A stretch of DNA of 64,000 nt, taken from NCBI GenBank assembly GCA_947499955.1, contig CANMQI010000015.1, positions 97,563-161,562 of the forward strand. Reading direction: 5' to 3'. The stretch is from an uncultured Granulosicoccus sp. (GTDB lineage: Bacteria; Pseudomonadota; Gammaproteobacteria; Granulosicoccales; Granulosicoccaceae). A program made the translations under genes and the position numbers. Of this stretch, positions 27,410 through 36,285 are shown piece after piece (the first letter of the stretch is position 1; the number at the start of each line of letters is the position of its first letter). The notes beneath the pieces are model-generated. The model ran no database searches. It was not told the DNA's origin and worked only from the letters and a program-made list of their open reading frames with translations.

Positions 27410-27716
27410 GCCACTGAGCGTCTCAGGGCGTCAGGGGCAGTGCTCCTCTGAATTTTCTGGCAATGCGCTTGGCTGGCAGGTAACGGCAATCATTATTATT
27501 TCCACAATTGTCTGAGATACAACCTCTAGCATGTTGTCACGGGTTTTCATCGGCCGCATGAGCCCGCCGGTCAGCATTGCAGTATCTCGTTGGTGCGGTT
27601 CATGGATGCCTTGCAGGCTGTTGTCAATCCATGTCCCTGCGTACCAGTAACGCAGTCGGTCGAGTCACACCCGGAACCCATCTGGAGCGAGTCCCTATGA
27701 TACGAGTGAATACACA
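27410..27716. other. 307-base intergenic region without a recognised gene
   Basis: Lies between argP and the YHYH lipoprotein, both plus strand. A weak CTGAG-CGT-CTCAG hairpin follows argP at about 27415. An AT-richer patch (27490-27515) may hold the promoter of the next gene. No convincing small coding sequence or operator was found. Confidence 0.4.
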
Positions 27717-28778
27717 ATGATTACACGTAGCAGCATTCTACCCATACCGCGAGTCATGGCATTGACCTTCGCAGGTCTCATGAGCCTGAGCATTGCTGGG
27801 TGCAGTGATGACGACAATGGGGTCGTTGCAGATACCACAACCGATGAAGACATCGGTACCGATACCACCAGCTCCGTGGAAGGCATCAACTTCGACAATT
27901 TTCTGGAAGGCAGCATCACTGGAGATATCACGGAAGTTGATTGCACTCTGAGTGATGGCTCCGAGAGCCGCTGCTATCAGTTCGAGGTGGTCGGCGAGCC
28001 ACTCGACCACGCACCCGGCCCCTACTGCCCGGGCCTTGTCTCCGATACTGCCGAGGCGGGCGGAAAATGGCTCGACAATGGCATCATGTATGACCTGGAT
28101 GGGGCCTTCATTGCAGGACTGGCAGACTTCTATGGCGATCCCGACTGGCAACTCCACGATGCTCAGTCAGGGGTTATCAATGTCACCAACACCCCTGAGT
28201 CATGCCTGGCGGCTGCACAGCTCAACCCACCGGAAGAATGGTGGAACTACTGCATCGAGTGCACCATCGAGGGCGTTGGCGGCCCTGTTCCCATCCTGCA
28301 CACCATCCCGATCGTCCCCGTGGCCCGTGCGGTTACCGAAGAACTGGACAACACGTTTCCCGGTGTCAGTCTGAATGGCGTTGGTCTGTCGTTCCCAGCC
28401 GACCTCGCCGGCATTCTTGCCACCTACAACATCGCCGCACTGGATGACTGTGGTGGTCATGTCAACAACGCCATTTCCTACCACTACCACGCAGCTACCG
28501 GCTGTTGGCACGAAATCGACCAATCGGACGACCATGCAGCCCTGATCGGCTACGCAATGGACGGCTATGCCATTCACAGCATGACCAATCTCGATGGTGG
28601 TGAACCGACCGATCTGGATGAATGCCGTGGACACACGGATGAATCGCGTGGATATCATTACCACGTAGCCGACCCAGGTGAGAACCGCTTCATCGGTTGT
28701 TTTCACGGAGAAGTTGCCGAAGTTGAAGGCGGCGGTGGCCCCGGCGGCCCGGGTGGACCACCAGCTGCGGGAGGCTAG
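27717..28778 (+). CDS. YHYH-domain lipoprotein
   Basis: 353 residues. The signal peptide ends SIAGC (lipobox), followed by an acidic Asp/Thr linker. The core has the hallmark YHYH motifs twice (AISYHYHAATGC; RGYHYHVADPG) plus GYAMDGYAIHS, so it belongs to the YHYH family (Pfam PF14240), sometimes near metal or redox genes but without a known activity. Many Cys (CTLSDG, CPGL, CIECT, CGGH, CWHE) suggest disulfides or metal binding. The tail is a Gly/Pro run (GGGGPGGPGGPP). The ribosome site is weak. Confidence 0.82.
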   Translation: MITRSSILPIPRVMALTFAGLMSLSIAGCSDDDNGVVADTTTDEDIGTDTTSSVEGINFDNFLEGSITGDITEVDCTLSDGSESRCYQFEVVGEPLDHAPGPYCPGLVSDTAEAGGKWLDNGIMYDLDGAFIAGLADFYGDPDWQLHDAQSGVINVTNTPESCLAAAQLNPPEEWWNYCIECTIEGVGGPVPILHTIPIVPVARAVTEELDNTFPGVSLNGVGLSFPADLAGILATYNIAALDDCGGHVNNAISYHYHAATGCWHEIDQSDDHAALIGYAMDGYAIHSMTNLDGGEPTDLDECRGHTDESRGYHYHVADPGENRFIGCFHGEVAEVEGGGGPGGPGGPPAAGG

Positions 28779-28806
28779 TGACGGGTCACACCGTAGTGTA
28801 ATTCGT

Positions 28807-28864
28807 CCGTCGAATCACCAGAGGCTAACGCCGAGATCGTTCATGACGATCGGTGATTCGACGG
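28807..28864. repeat. Long nested inverted repeat, possible structured RNA
   Basis: Outer arms CCGTCGAATCACC (28807-28819) and GGTGATTCGACGG (28852-28864) are a perfect 13-base inverted repeat. Directly inside the right arm is GATCGT-TCATG-ACGATC (28835-28851), and a short GGC-TAAC-GCC (28823-28832) lies on the left, so the fold could be a three-way junction. It starts 29 bases after the YHYH gene stop and lies before the convergent oxidoreductase. It may act as a terminator, although no T-tract follows. Confidence 0.6.
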
Positions 28865-28963
28865 TCTCGTCGTCGTCAGGCAGGAGCCTGCTCGCATCGT
28901 CGACAACCTCCGGTTCAGCTCAATGCAGACTTCCGAGTATCACCTTGCTTTACGATCGCCCTA

Positions 28964-30088
28964 CTAACGCTGCCCGATAGGCGCATCACCAAACACTCGT
29001 CCTGCCTCGGCAGGGCTGCTGCGCCAGTACTGCACGGGTGCGTCAACGGTTGCGCCGAGTTTGGCCGCGGCGTGCCATACCCAGCGAGGGTTGTACATGA
29101 ACGAACGGGCGATGGCGACCATGTCAGCCTTGCCCTCGGCCACGATACCCTCTGCCTGTTCAGGTTCGGTAATCATGCCCACAGCCATGACCGGAATATC
29201 CACCACGGATTTGACAGCGTGTGCAAAATGCACCTGATAGCCAGGCCCGATATCTATTTTTTGATTTCTGGAAACACCCGCACTGGAAACATCGATCCAA
29301 TCGCACCCTGCCTCTTCGAGCAATTGGCTGAATCGGGAGGATTCCTGAATATCCCAACTGCTGGATGCATCCCAGTCGCTGGCAGAGATTCGAACGCCCA
29401 TCGGCTTGTCGGCAGGCCAGACCGCACGCATGGCGCGAAAGACTTCCAGCGGGTAGCGCATGCGATTCTCCAGAGAACCACCGTATTCATCGCTTCGCTG
29501 ATTGGCAACCGGCGAGAGGAACTGGTGCATGAGGTAGCCGTGCGCACAATGCAGTTCGATGGCATCGATACCGGCGCGCTGCGAGCGTTCCACCGACGAG
29601 ACAAAGCTCTCCTTGAGCGCCGCCATTTCATCCACGGTCAAGGCTTCGGGTGACAACTCGCCTTCGTGATGCTCGATGGCGCTGGGGGCCTTTGCCACCC
29701 AACCGCCTTCGTTCAGAGGGATCTGCATGCCGGTTTCCCACGGCTTGTGGCTGGAAGCCTTGCGACCGGCATGACCCAACTGAATGCAGATCGGCAATGA
29801 AATTCGCGGATTGATATCTCGCAGCAGCGCAACCAACTCGGACAGCCTGGCTTCCTGAGCATCGTTATAGAGCCCCAGGCAACCGTGTGTAATTCGGCCC
29901 GCGTCCTCAACGGCTGTCGCCTCCAGAATCAACATGCCTGCAGAGCTTTGTGCCATCTGGCCAAGGTGCACGGTGTGCCAATCCTGAACGACGCCTTCGA
30001 CAGCGGAGTACTGACACATGGGAGATACGATGACTCTGTTCTTCAGAGTCAGTTCACGTAGCTTGAGCGGTTGAAACAGTTGCGACAT
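28964..30088 (-). CDS. NADH:flavin oxidoreductase (old yellow enzyme, YqjM/NamA-like)
   Basis: 374 residues from ATG 30088; the frame is open to 30145 with a GTG, but YqjM-type proteins begin near this Met. Hallmarks are LKNRVIVSPMCQYSA (with the redox-tuning Cys of the thermophilic-like OYE class), QLGHAGRKAS, ELHCAHGYLMHQFLSP, NQRSDEYGGS and the FMN phosphate loop ADMVAIARSFMYNPRW. It reduces activated alkenes with NAD(P)H. This is a second OYE, of a different class from the one at 9792-10877. No clear Shine-Dalgarno sequence precedes it. Confidence 0.88.
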   Translation of the reverse strand: MSQLFQPLKLRELTLKNRVIVSPMCQYSAVEGVVQDWHTVHLGQMAQSSAGMLILEATAVEDAGRITHGCLGLYNDAQEARLSELVALLRDINPRISLPICIQLGHAGRKASSHKPWETGMQIPLNEGGWVAKAPSAIEHHEGELSPEALTVDEMAALKESFVSSVERSQRAGIDAIELHCAHGYLMHQFLSPVANQRSDEYGGSLENRMRYPLEVFRAMRAVWPADKPMGVRISASDWDASSSWDIQESSRFSQLLEEAGCDWIDVSSAGVSRNQKIDIGPGYQVHFAHAVKSVVDIPVMAVGMITEPEQAEGIVAEGKADMVAIARSFMYNPRWVWHAAAKLGATVDAPVQYWRSSPAEAGRVFGDAPIGQR

Positions 30089-30257
30089 GGGAGCTGGGGA
30101 CCGTAGTGCGTGATTGTTTATTATTGTCGTGCCTGCGGGAGGCACGCTTCATTGAATAATTGTATCGCCATTTTATTCACCCGGCAGGTTGGGCAGTCAC
30201 CGCCATCGTGCTTGAGGCGCTATCCGCGTTCGGAAGGTGTAGCGAACATGAATGCGG

Positions 30258-30791
30258 TTATCGCCTTCGCCACTGCAGTTTGCTGGCAAGCTCTTCGGCG
30301 ATATCGATGACATCCCGATTATCAGTGGCAATGCGATAATCAGCTGGCGTGCTGTCAGCCGCCAGAATGGCGCTCAGTTCTGCGGCGCGTTTGATATGCC
30401 AGTCCAGCCCCGAGCCAATCTCCCGTCCCTTCAAGCGCGCACTCAAGGTCTCATGGTTCGCCGACAACTGGATGATGGTGACCTGTCCACCGGGGATGAT
30501 TTGCGACAGACTGTCGATGAACGAGTGCTCTTCAACAACGTAAGCGACCACCATGTTCAGGGCACCTGCCCGTGAGCAGTTCTCCCAGATGGCTACTAGA
30601 TTCTGCAGACCGAGTCGGTTGCCCCAGGGGTCATCAGCGGGCCTTGGGTACGTATAGCGAATCTGATCGAAATCGATGAAGGTGTGCGGGACGCCATCGC
30701 GTTCCAGAACCTCTGCCACTTCATGGCCGACAGCGGTCTTGCCAACGCCGACTGGCCCGCTGATCAGCAGGATGGGAATGTTCGATGTCAT
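30258..30791 (-). CDS. P-loop ATP-binding protein, probable small kinase
   Basis: 177 residues from ATG 30791; an in-frame GTG 6 codons earlier is possible. It begins with a strand and a Walker A loop (ILLISGPVGVGKTAVG) and carries an Asp-rich strand FIDFDQIRY, as in small nucleotide or shikimate-kinase-like proteins. The later VTIIQLSANHETLSARLKGRE resembles the LID/arginine region of such kinases. The substrate is unknown. Both neighbours belong to other functions, so context gives no help. Confidence 0.7.
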   Translation of the reverse strand: MTSNIPILLISGPVGVGKTAVGHEVAEVLERDGVPHTFIDFDQIRYTYPRPADDPWGNRLGLQNLVAIWENCSRAGALNMVVAYVVEEHSFIDSLSQIIPGGQVTIIQLSANHETLSARLKGREIGSGLDWHIKRAAELSAILAADSTPADYRIATDNRDVIDIAEELASKLQWRRR

Positions 30792-30959
30792 CGCCGTATC
30801 TTTGCACACGACCGGCTGTTCTCAAAGAGCCGGACGAGGCCAACTCGTATCAGCCTCCACAGAGGGATGATGTACAGTAGATCAGGTCCGTTCCGGGAGT
30901 GATCCTGCACGTTCAGGCGAGCGTGGTCACTGCCATTCATTCACTCACAGGAGAAGTCA

Positions 30960-32552
30960 ATGAGACTGTTCAAAACCGCGCTGCTGGCGTCGGCTCTGGC
31001 CTTGACGGCCGGAACCCTATTGCCAGCCTCGGCTGCCACGCCACCACAGATGCTGGTCGTTGCCCAGAACATCGACGACATCGTGGCGATCGACCCTGCA
31101 CAGGCCTATGAATTCTCGTCCGGCGAACTGGTCACCAATGTCTATGACCGCTTGGTGCAGTACGATGCGGAAGACCCGACCGTACTGGCCGATGGTATTG
31201 CCGAGTCGTGGGAAACCGATGCCGACGCCAAGACCGTCACCTTCACCTTGCGTGATGATGCGGTGTTCCATTCCGGCAATCCGGTTCGAGCCGAAGATGT
31301 GGTGTTCTCCTTCGAGCGCGTCATCAAGCTCAACCTGACACCTGCGTTCATTCTGGCGCAACTGGGCTGGACGCCTGAGAACGTCCTGGAGAATGTCACC
31401 GCTGACGGCAACACGGTCACCATCCATTACGCAGGTGACTACTCACCAGCCTTCGTACTCAATGTATTGGCCTCACGTCCGGCGTCCATCGTGGACAAGG
31501 AAACGGTGATGGCCAATGAGGTTGATGGCGATATGGGTAATGCCTGGTTGAATGAAAACTCGGCAGGTTCCGGTCCCTATTCCATAGTGTCCTATCGTCC
31601 GGCTGAACTGATTCGTCTGAAGGCAAACAGTGACTACTTCAAGGGCGCACCCGGTACCCAGTCTCTGATCATCAAGCACGTGGCAGAAGCTGCAACTCAG
31701 CAATTGCTGCTGGAATCCGGTGATGTGGACATGGCAAAGAACCTGACGCCTGACCAGATTGAATCGCTGGACAGGGAGGCGCTGAAAGTGGACGTGTTCC
31801 CACAGGCCGCCGTTCATTTCCTGAGCTTCAACCAGAAGACAGAATCGCTCACGCCGCCTGCCGTGTGGGAAGCTGCACGTTATCTGGTGGACTACGAAGG
31901 CATGACCAACTCCATCATCAAGGGGCAGATGGAAGTACATCAGGCATTCTGGCCCAAGGGCTTTCCCGGCTCTTATGATGAAACTCCGTTTACCTACGAT
32001 CTGGAAAAAGCCAAGAGCATTCTGAGTGAGGCCGGTATCGAGACACCAATCACCGTGACACTCGATGTCATCAACGCCGCACCGTTTACCGATATGGCTC
32101 AGTCCATTCAGGCAAGCTTTGCCGAGGCTGGCATCAACTTCGAGATACTGCCCGGCACTGGTAGCCAGGTGATCACCAAGTACCGCGAGCGTAGCCATCA
32201 GGCCATGCTGCTGTACTGGGGACCTGACTTCATGGATCCACACTCCAATGCCAAGGCATTCGCCTACAACTCCGATAACTCCGACGAGAACTATGCGGCG
32301 ACCACAACCTGGCGTAATGCCTGGGCTGTGCCTGATGACATGAACCAGATGACCAACGATGCGCTGACCGAAGCGGATCCGGACAAGCGCTTGGGCATGT
32401 ACGTCGAACTACAGAAGCGCGTTCAGGAAAACTCCCCCATCGTCATCATGTTCCAGGCCGCTTACCAGGTTGCCATGGGCAAGAACGTGAATGGCTATGT
32501 GAACGGGGCGACTTCTGACTTTGTCTATTATCGCTTGGTGAGCAAGGATTGA
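30960..32552 (+). CDS. Family-5 extracellular solute-binding protein (DppA/OppA type)
   Basis: 530 residues with a Sec signal (MRLFKTALLASALALTAG...ASAA) and a CAGGAGAA ribosome site. SBP_bac_5 features: ADGIAESWETDADAKTVTFTLRDDAVFHSGNPVRAEDVVFSFERV, the family entry motif. It binds peptides, opines or other ligands for an ABC importer. No permease or ATPase gene is nearby, so it is an orphan. A possible partner is the binding-protein-less operon at 5112-8663. An 84-base stretch (31881-31964) has a near copy at 35905-35988. Confidence 0.93.
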   Translation: MRLFKTALLASALALTAGTLLPASAATPPQMLVVAQNIDDIVAIDPAQAYEFSSGELVTNVYDRLVQYDAEDPTVLADGIAESWETDADAKTVTFTLRDDAVFHSGNPVRAEDVVFSFERVIKLNLTPAFILAQLGWTPENVLENVTADGNTVTIHYAGDYSPAFVLNVLASRPASIVDKETVMANEVDGDMGNAWLNENSAGSGPYSIVSYRPAELIRLKANSDYFKGAPGTQSLIIKHVAEAATQQLLLESGDVDMAKNLTPDQIESLDREALKVDVFPQAAVHFLSFNQKTESLTPPAVWEAARYLVDYEGMTNSIIKGQMEVHQAFWPKGFPGSYDETPFTYDLEKAKSILSEAGIETPITVTLDVINAAPFTDMAQSIQASFAEAGINFEILPGTGSQVITKYRERSHQAMLLYWGPDFMDPHSNAKAFAYNSDNSDENYAATTTWRNAWAVPDDMNQMTNDALTEADPDKRLGMYVELQKRVQENSPIVIMFQAAYQVAMGKNVNGYVNGATSDFVYYRLVSKD

Positions 32553-32598
32553 TTGCAGGGTTTCGCAAGGAGGTCGCGCAGGGATGCGCGGGCTCCGA

Positions 32599-33209
32599 TT
32601 ATCGCACCATCGGCACGTTCAGCATGAGCACCCGCCTGACCAACTCGCTGCGGTTTCTCGTGCCCGTCTTCGCGAGCAGCGATCTGACCTGAGTCTTGAC
32701 TGTCTCAGTCGAGACCGAGCGAATCTCGGCGATTTCGGTATAGGTTGATCCGTCGAGCAGTCGATCGGCCACAGCGAGCTCGGCGGGCGTAAGTCCATAC
32801 AGAGGAAGAGCGCTACGTCCACTCGGTCAAGCTCGGTAAGCACCGCACGGTACTGCGCCTTCAGCGCACAAAAGGTCCTTGCCAGCAGCAGCGTCTGCGA
32901 CAAGTGGGGCACCAGCGGGGTCAGGGCCTCGATCTCGGCAGCTCCAATGTTCCCGCGCGACTCCGCGTACTGACACGCGAGACAGTCGAGGCGGCCTCGA
33001 TCCTCGTTCAGGCGCATGCCGAAACGGTCGACGATGCTGTAGTGCTGACGCAGGAAGGCCACATCGGGCCGAGCATACACCGCGTCGCTCTCGAATGCGG
33101 GGTCAATGATGATGCTCCCCGGCTCGCTTGCGGCAACCATCGCCAGATGATCGCGTTCGAAGTGGGAGTACTCCCGCTCGTACAGCGCACGTTGCCCTTC
33201 GATAAAGTG
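32599..33209 (-). pseudogene. Frameshifted, 5'-truncated LuxR-type regulator
   Basis: The last 65 codons before the TAA at 32599 encode a clean LuxR helix-turn-helix (LTPAELAVADRLLDGSTYTE, SVSTETVKTQVRSLLAKTG). The sensor-like part upstream (HFERDHLAMVAASEPGS, ...LARTFCALKAQYRAV) is in another frame; the shift lies near 32810-32830. Going further upstream the sensor frame hits a stop before any start, so the N-terminus is also missing. A complete LuxR sensor protein would be longer by about 100-150 residues. A sequencing error could explain the internal shift but not the missing start. Confidence 0.7.
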
Positions 33210-33366
33210 AACAGATGACTGGCAAACTGTTCATTCTGCAAAAGCACCATATTTAAAGTTGAGCTTGACCTGACAGCCAGCAAGTCAATACCGGCAACTG
33301 TCAGATCAAGTCGAGACTTCTACAAAACATATCCGTGGGTCGATCGGCATTGGCCACTCGGTAACA

Positions 33367-33849
33367 TCAATTCTGAAACACGATATCCGGCGCTTCACCG
33401 GGCTGTGGCCAGCTGCCCCAAATGACAACATCACCTTCGCCATCGGGTCCGGCCATGACCCCCTTGTTCTTCTTCTTGAAAAGGGACACGAACTTCTGCC
33501 ATAGATTCTTCGATTCCTTCTTGTTCAGTGCCTTCCCTTCCTTGAGGGATTTTCGTGCCTCTTCCCGCGCGCCCTTGTTCGCGGCACTCTGCGCCTCGTC
33601 CTTCGTATTGAAAAAGCCGAATATCTTCTTCGATACCTTTCCGGTTTTGTGATCGACCCTGATGACGACAGCACTATGTCCGATGCTGATACCACCGTTT
33701 TTGCTTTTCGTTGCGCGTGTGGTTCCCCCCACATATCCTGAACCATGCCCGCTGTATCCCTTGCTCTTTACTCCCTTGGCATGGCTGTTCGTCGCAAACA
33801 TGACGGACATCACTACGAGTAGCATCAGCAGCAAATTTGTGATCTTCAA
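33367..33849 (-). CDS. Small secreted basic protein, unknown function
   Basis: 160 residues with a signal peptide (MKITNLLLMLLVVMSVMFATNSHA) and Gly-rich mature start (KGYSGHGSGYVGGTTRA). A Lys-rich stretch (KSLKEGKALNKKESKNLWQK) follows, then an acidic tail. No family is recognised. It could be a DNA- or surface-binding protein given its charge, but this is not demonstrated. Confidence 0.6.
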   Translation of the reverse strand: MKITNLLLMLLVVMSVMFATNSHAKGVKSKGYSGHGSGYVGGTTRATKSKNGGISIGHSAVVIRVDHKTGKVSKKIFGFFNTKDEAQSAANKGAREEARKSLKEGKALNKKESKNLWQKFVSLFKKKNKGVMAGPDGEGDVVIWGSWPQPGEAPDIVFQN

Positions 33850-34201
33850 GCTGTTTGTTTCCTCTGGTTAGTTCATGATTGACACAGACAAACGCAAGGT
33901 GCAAGAGATGTCCACCTCAAGCAATTCCGTTTCCTGCAGTCAAAATGCTAACCGTTGAACTTCGAGGTAGCCATCACCCATTATGGGGAGTACCGGTGCA
34001 GAAACGCCGTTCTGCCAAATCACCGGTCCGAGTTGGCAAGGCATATTTTCTTGCGAATGCTGCCAAGGGTCTTGTGGACGATACAGGCACGCAAGATTTC
34101 ACAACTGTTGAATACCTCCCGTTTCACCTGGCCATACGCATTTCGCCCACAGGATCAATCAACGCAACTGTGGATAACGCTCGTTTAGTCGTCGACACCC
34201 T
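33850..34201. other. 352-base stretch without a supported gene
   Basis: Lies upstream of the small secreted protein and downstream of the convergently placed transglutaminase gene. The only long open frame here overlaps the transglutaminase antisense and shows no protein-like pattern. No repeat, hairpin or RNA gene was seen. Confidence 0.4.
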
Positions 34202-35107
34202 TCAGGGCAGCAGCGACACTCTCACATCGACGAACATCTGCGGGTTGGCGTTGCCGGTGCCGATATAGGATCCCGCCACGGGTGGTATGGACTCGGGATG
34301 GCGATGCACGGCAACCGCAATATGATCGGAACTCGCCAGCAGCCCACTGGTGGGGTCAAAGCCGCGCCAACCGGATCCGGGCAGGAAAACTTCGGACCAG
34401 GCATGGGTCGAGCCGATTTGCTGGGGCACGGCGTCGCCGAGAACATAACCGCTGATAAAGCGCATCGCCAACCCAAGGTGCCGACAGATTTCATTGAATA
34501 GCGTGGCAAAGTCGCGACATGAACCGCTGCCCAGTCTCAGAGTCTCTGCAGGTGACTGAACGCCGGGCTCCTCGCGCATCTCATAGCGCAGCTGATTGGC
34601 AATCTTCTGGTTGATACACGTGAGCAGGAATATCGTTCCCAACCCACTGTCAGGTTGATAGACATCACTGATCCAGTCGCGAATCACAGCCTCATCCTCC
34701 GGAAAGATCAGGCTCTTGTAGGGGTAGAGGTCGATAGAGTCTCTGGGGTCGTATTGGAACGGGAAACGTTGTGCGTAGTCCTCCAGTGCAAATTTCGGGA
34801 GCACGTCACTGTAGTGCTCGATGACGATTTCGCTGTCAATGATGAGGTCGGAGGAGCGTTGCGAAAGATCAGCCGTTGCCACGGAATTGCCATAGACATC
34901 GCGTTTCCAGCGAATCTCGGTAGCGGGAGTGATATCCAGACTCGACGATACAACCCGAATATCGAAACCATCGCGCGGCCGCAAATGAAGGTTGTGAGGC
35001 TGCAAGGTCACGGTTTCCGCGAAACGATACTCCGTGAGGTGTTTGATTTTTATGCGTCGCACGTTATCGCTGTTTAAACCTGTGCAGGGATCCGGTGATG
35101 CAATCAT
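34202..35107 (-). CDS. Transglutaminase-like cysteine peptidase family protein
   Basis: 301 residues from ATG 35107 (an in-frame GTG before RRIKIKHLTEYRF is an alternative). The N-terminal half matches the bacterial transglutaminase-like N domain (HLTEYRFAETVTLQPHNLHLRPR). The catalytic triad region reads GSGSCRDFATLFNEICRHLG (Cys), GSTHAWSEVFLPG (His) and FDPTSG (Asp). Such cytoplasmic proteins often accompany alpha-E or circularly permuted ATP-grasp genes; none is present here, so it stands alone. Confidence 0.88.
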   Translation of the reverse strand: MIASPDPCTGLNSDNVRRIKIKHLTEYRFAETVTLQPHNLHLRPRDGFDIRVVSSSLDITPATEIRWKRDVYGNSVATADLSQRSSDLIIDSEIVIEHYSDVLPKFALEDYAQRFPFQYDPRDSIDLYPYKSLIFPEDEAVIRDWISDVYQPDSGLGTIFLLTCINQKIANQLRYEMREEPGVQSPAETLRLGSGSCRDFATLFNEICRHLGLAMRFISGYVLGDAVPQQIGSTHAWSEVFLPGSGWRGFDPTSGLLASSDHIAVAVHRHPESIPPVAGSYIGTGNANPQMFVDVRVSLLP

Positions 35108-35223
35108 CACGATGAATTCAGTGTAGCAACAACGGAACGACACCGAACACGTATTGTTTGCAAAATACCGGTGATCCCAGCGCTCACCGCATTGTGGAAG
35201 ACAAGGAGGCTACGCGGCTCGGA

Positions 35224-35652
35224 TCAAACGCCCTCACCACGGGACATTCTGGCAACTTCCCTGGACACTATCGTCTTGCCGATAGGGAATACCGAAATAC
35301 CCGCCAGCTTCAGATGCTGGATACCAAACGGGATGCCTATGATGGTGATGAAGCAGCAGACAGCGGCGATCAGATGGCCGATGGCAAGCCAGACACCTGC
35401 GAAAACAAACCAGATGACGTTGCCGATCGACCCGAGAAACCCCGTTCCCAGATCATCACTCCCCGACAGCTCCCTTCTTGACACAGCTTCTTGGCCGAAG
35501 GGAAAGAACGAAAACTGGCCCATGACGAAACAGCTCCTTCCCCATGGAATACCCACGATGGTGATGAAAGCCAGCAGTCCGAAGAAAAACCACGCCAGGC
35601 CCATGACGAAACCTCCCAGAACGAACCAAAGAATATTTCCGATAGTTCTCAT
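35224..35652 (-). CDS. yccF: YccF-family inner membrane protein
   Basis: 142 residues with two copies of the YccF repeat (IGNILWFVLGGFVMGLAWFF...TIVGIPWG and IGNVIWFVFAGVWLAIGHLI...TIIGIPFG), giving about four membrane segments. Length and pattern fit YccF, an inner-membrane protein of unknown function. Its start overlaps the preceding small reading frame by 4 bases. Confidence 0.9.
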   Translation of the reverse strand: MRTIGNILWFVLGGFVMGLAWFFFGLLAFITIVGIPWGRSCFVMGQFSFFPFGQEAVSRRELSGSDDLGTGFLGSIGNVIWFVFAGVWLAIGHLIAAVCCFITIIGIPFGIQHLKLAGISVFPIGKTIVSREVARMSRGEGV

Positions 35653-35858
35653 TTTGCCGGCTCTTCAACGATGATCTCGAGCTCGTGAGTGTACGTGAAG
35701 TTCCAGGTATCCCGCGTCTGTGCAACCTCTACGCACTTTGTCTTGATTTCATGCGCTGCCTGGCCGATGGCGAAGGCGTCAGCGCGCTCAAAAAACCTGC
35801 TTCGTCTACTTCGAGCTCGGACTGAACGAGATGGCCACCACTGTGTCGGCGCGCTCAA
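35649..35858 (-). CDS. Small ORF coupled to yccF, possibly a gene remnant
   Basis: 69 residues starting at a TTG. The C-terminal two thirds (FFERADAFAIGQAAHEI...TWNFTYTHELEI) look protein-like, whereas the first 20 residues are Arg/Ser-rich and do not. Another frame just upstream reads MTMVERADTVVAISFS, echoing ERAD, so a frameshift in an older gene is likely. It overlaps yccF by 4 bases. Whether it is translated is unclear. Confidence 0.35.
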   Translation of the reverse strand: MSAPTQWWPSRSVRARSRRSRFFERADAFAIGQAAHEIKTKCVEVAQTRDTWNFTYTHELEIIVEEPAK

Positions 35859-36285
35859 CCATTGTCATTGGCTGCACCCTGGCGCTGCGAGCAGCACCAC
35901 CGTGTATTTGATGGACTACGAAGGCATGACCAACTCCATCATCAAGGGACAAATGGAAGTGCATCAGGCGTTCTGGCCCAAGGGCTTTCTGTAAAAGGAT
36001 GTGACTCGAGACATTGTGTCCATCAGATCGGCAGGGTTGGGGCGATATAGCCCTCGGTCTGGAGAAGATGCTGGTACTGTCGCATCAGGCCTTTACGCCT
36101 CGACCGGGACTGGTGGCATACAACCCTTTGGGTGAACAGTTGGCGAGCGCCGGAAAATTCTGCACCAATGTCATGAACAACAGCAATAGTGTATCTTTCA
36201 ATCTCCCGGCTCAACGACCTGCCTTACCAGACTTCGAATGTGAAACAGCAATGCGAACACGATTTGCTGACCCTTGGGGCGAAGC
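35859..36285. other. Gene-poor stretch before the sigma factor, with relic fragment
   Basis: 427 bases holding only the 84-base relic at 35905-35988. From 35990 to 36285 no supported coding sequence is present; this segment should contain the sigma-factor promoter, but I could not assign -35/-10 elements. Confidence 0.4.
35905..35988 (+). pseudogene. 84-base relic of a solute-binding-protein gene
   Basis: 28 codons (YLMDYEGMTNSIIKG, then QMEVHQAFWPKGF) match 31881-31964 of the solute-binding-protein gene at 78 of 84 bases. Five of six differences are silent and one changes Val to Met. Similarity stops abruptly at both ends, and a stop follows (CTGTAA). No gene structure surrounds it. The silent pattern suggests it came from a functional paralogue rather than from drift after copying. 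Confidence 0.85.

Noticed and set aside
33879..34268. 129-codon plus-strand open frame
   Set aside because: Overlaps the transglutaminase gene antisense and shows no domain or signal.
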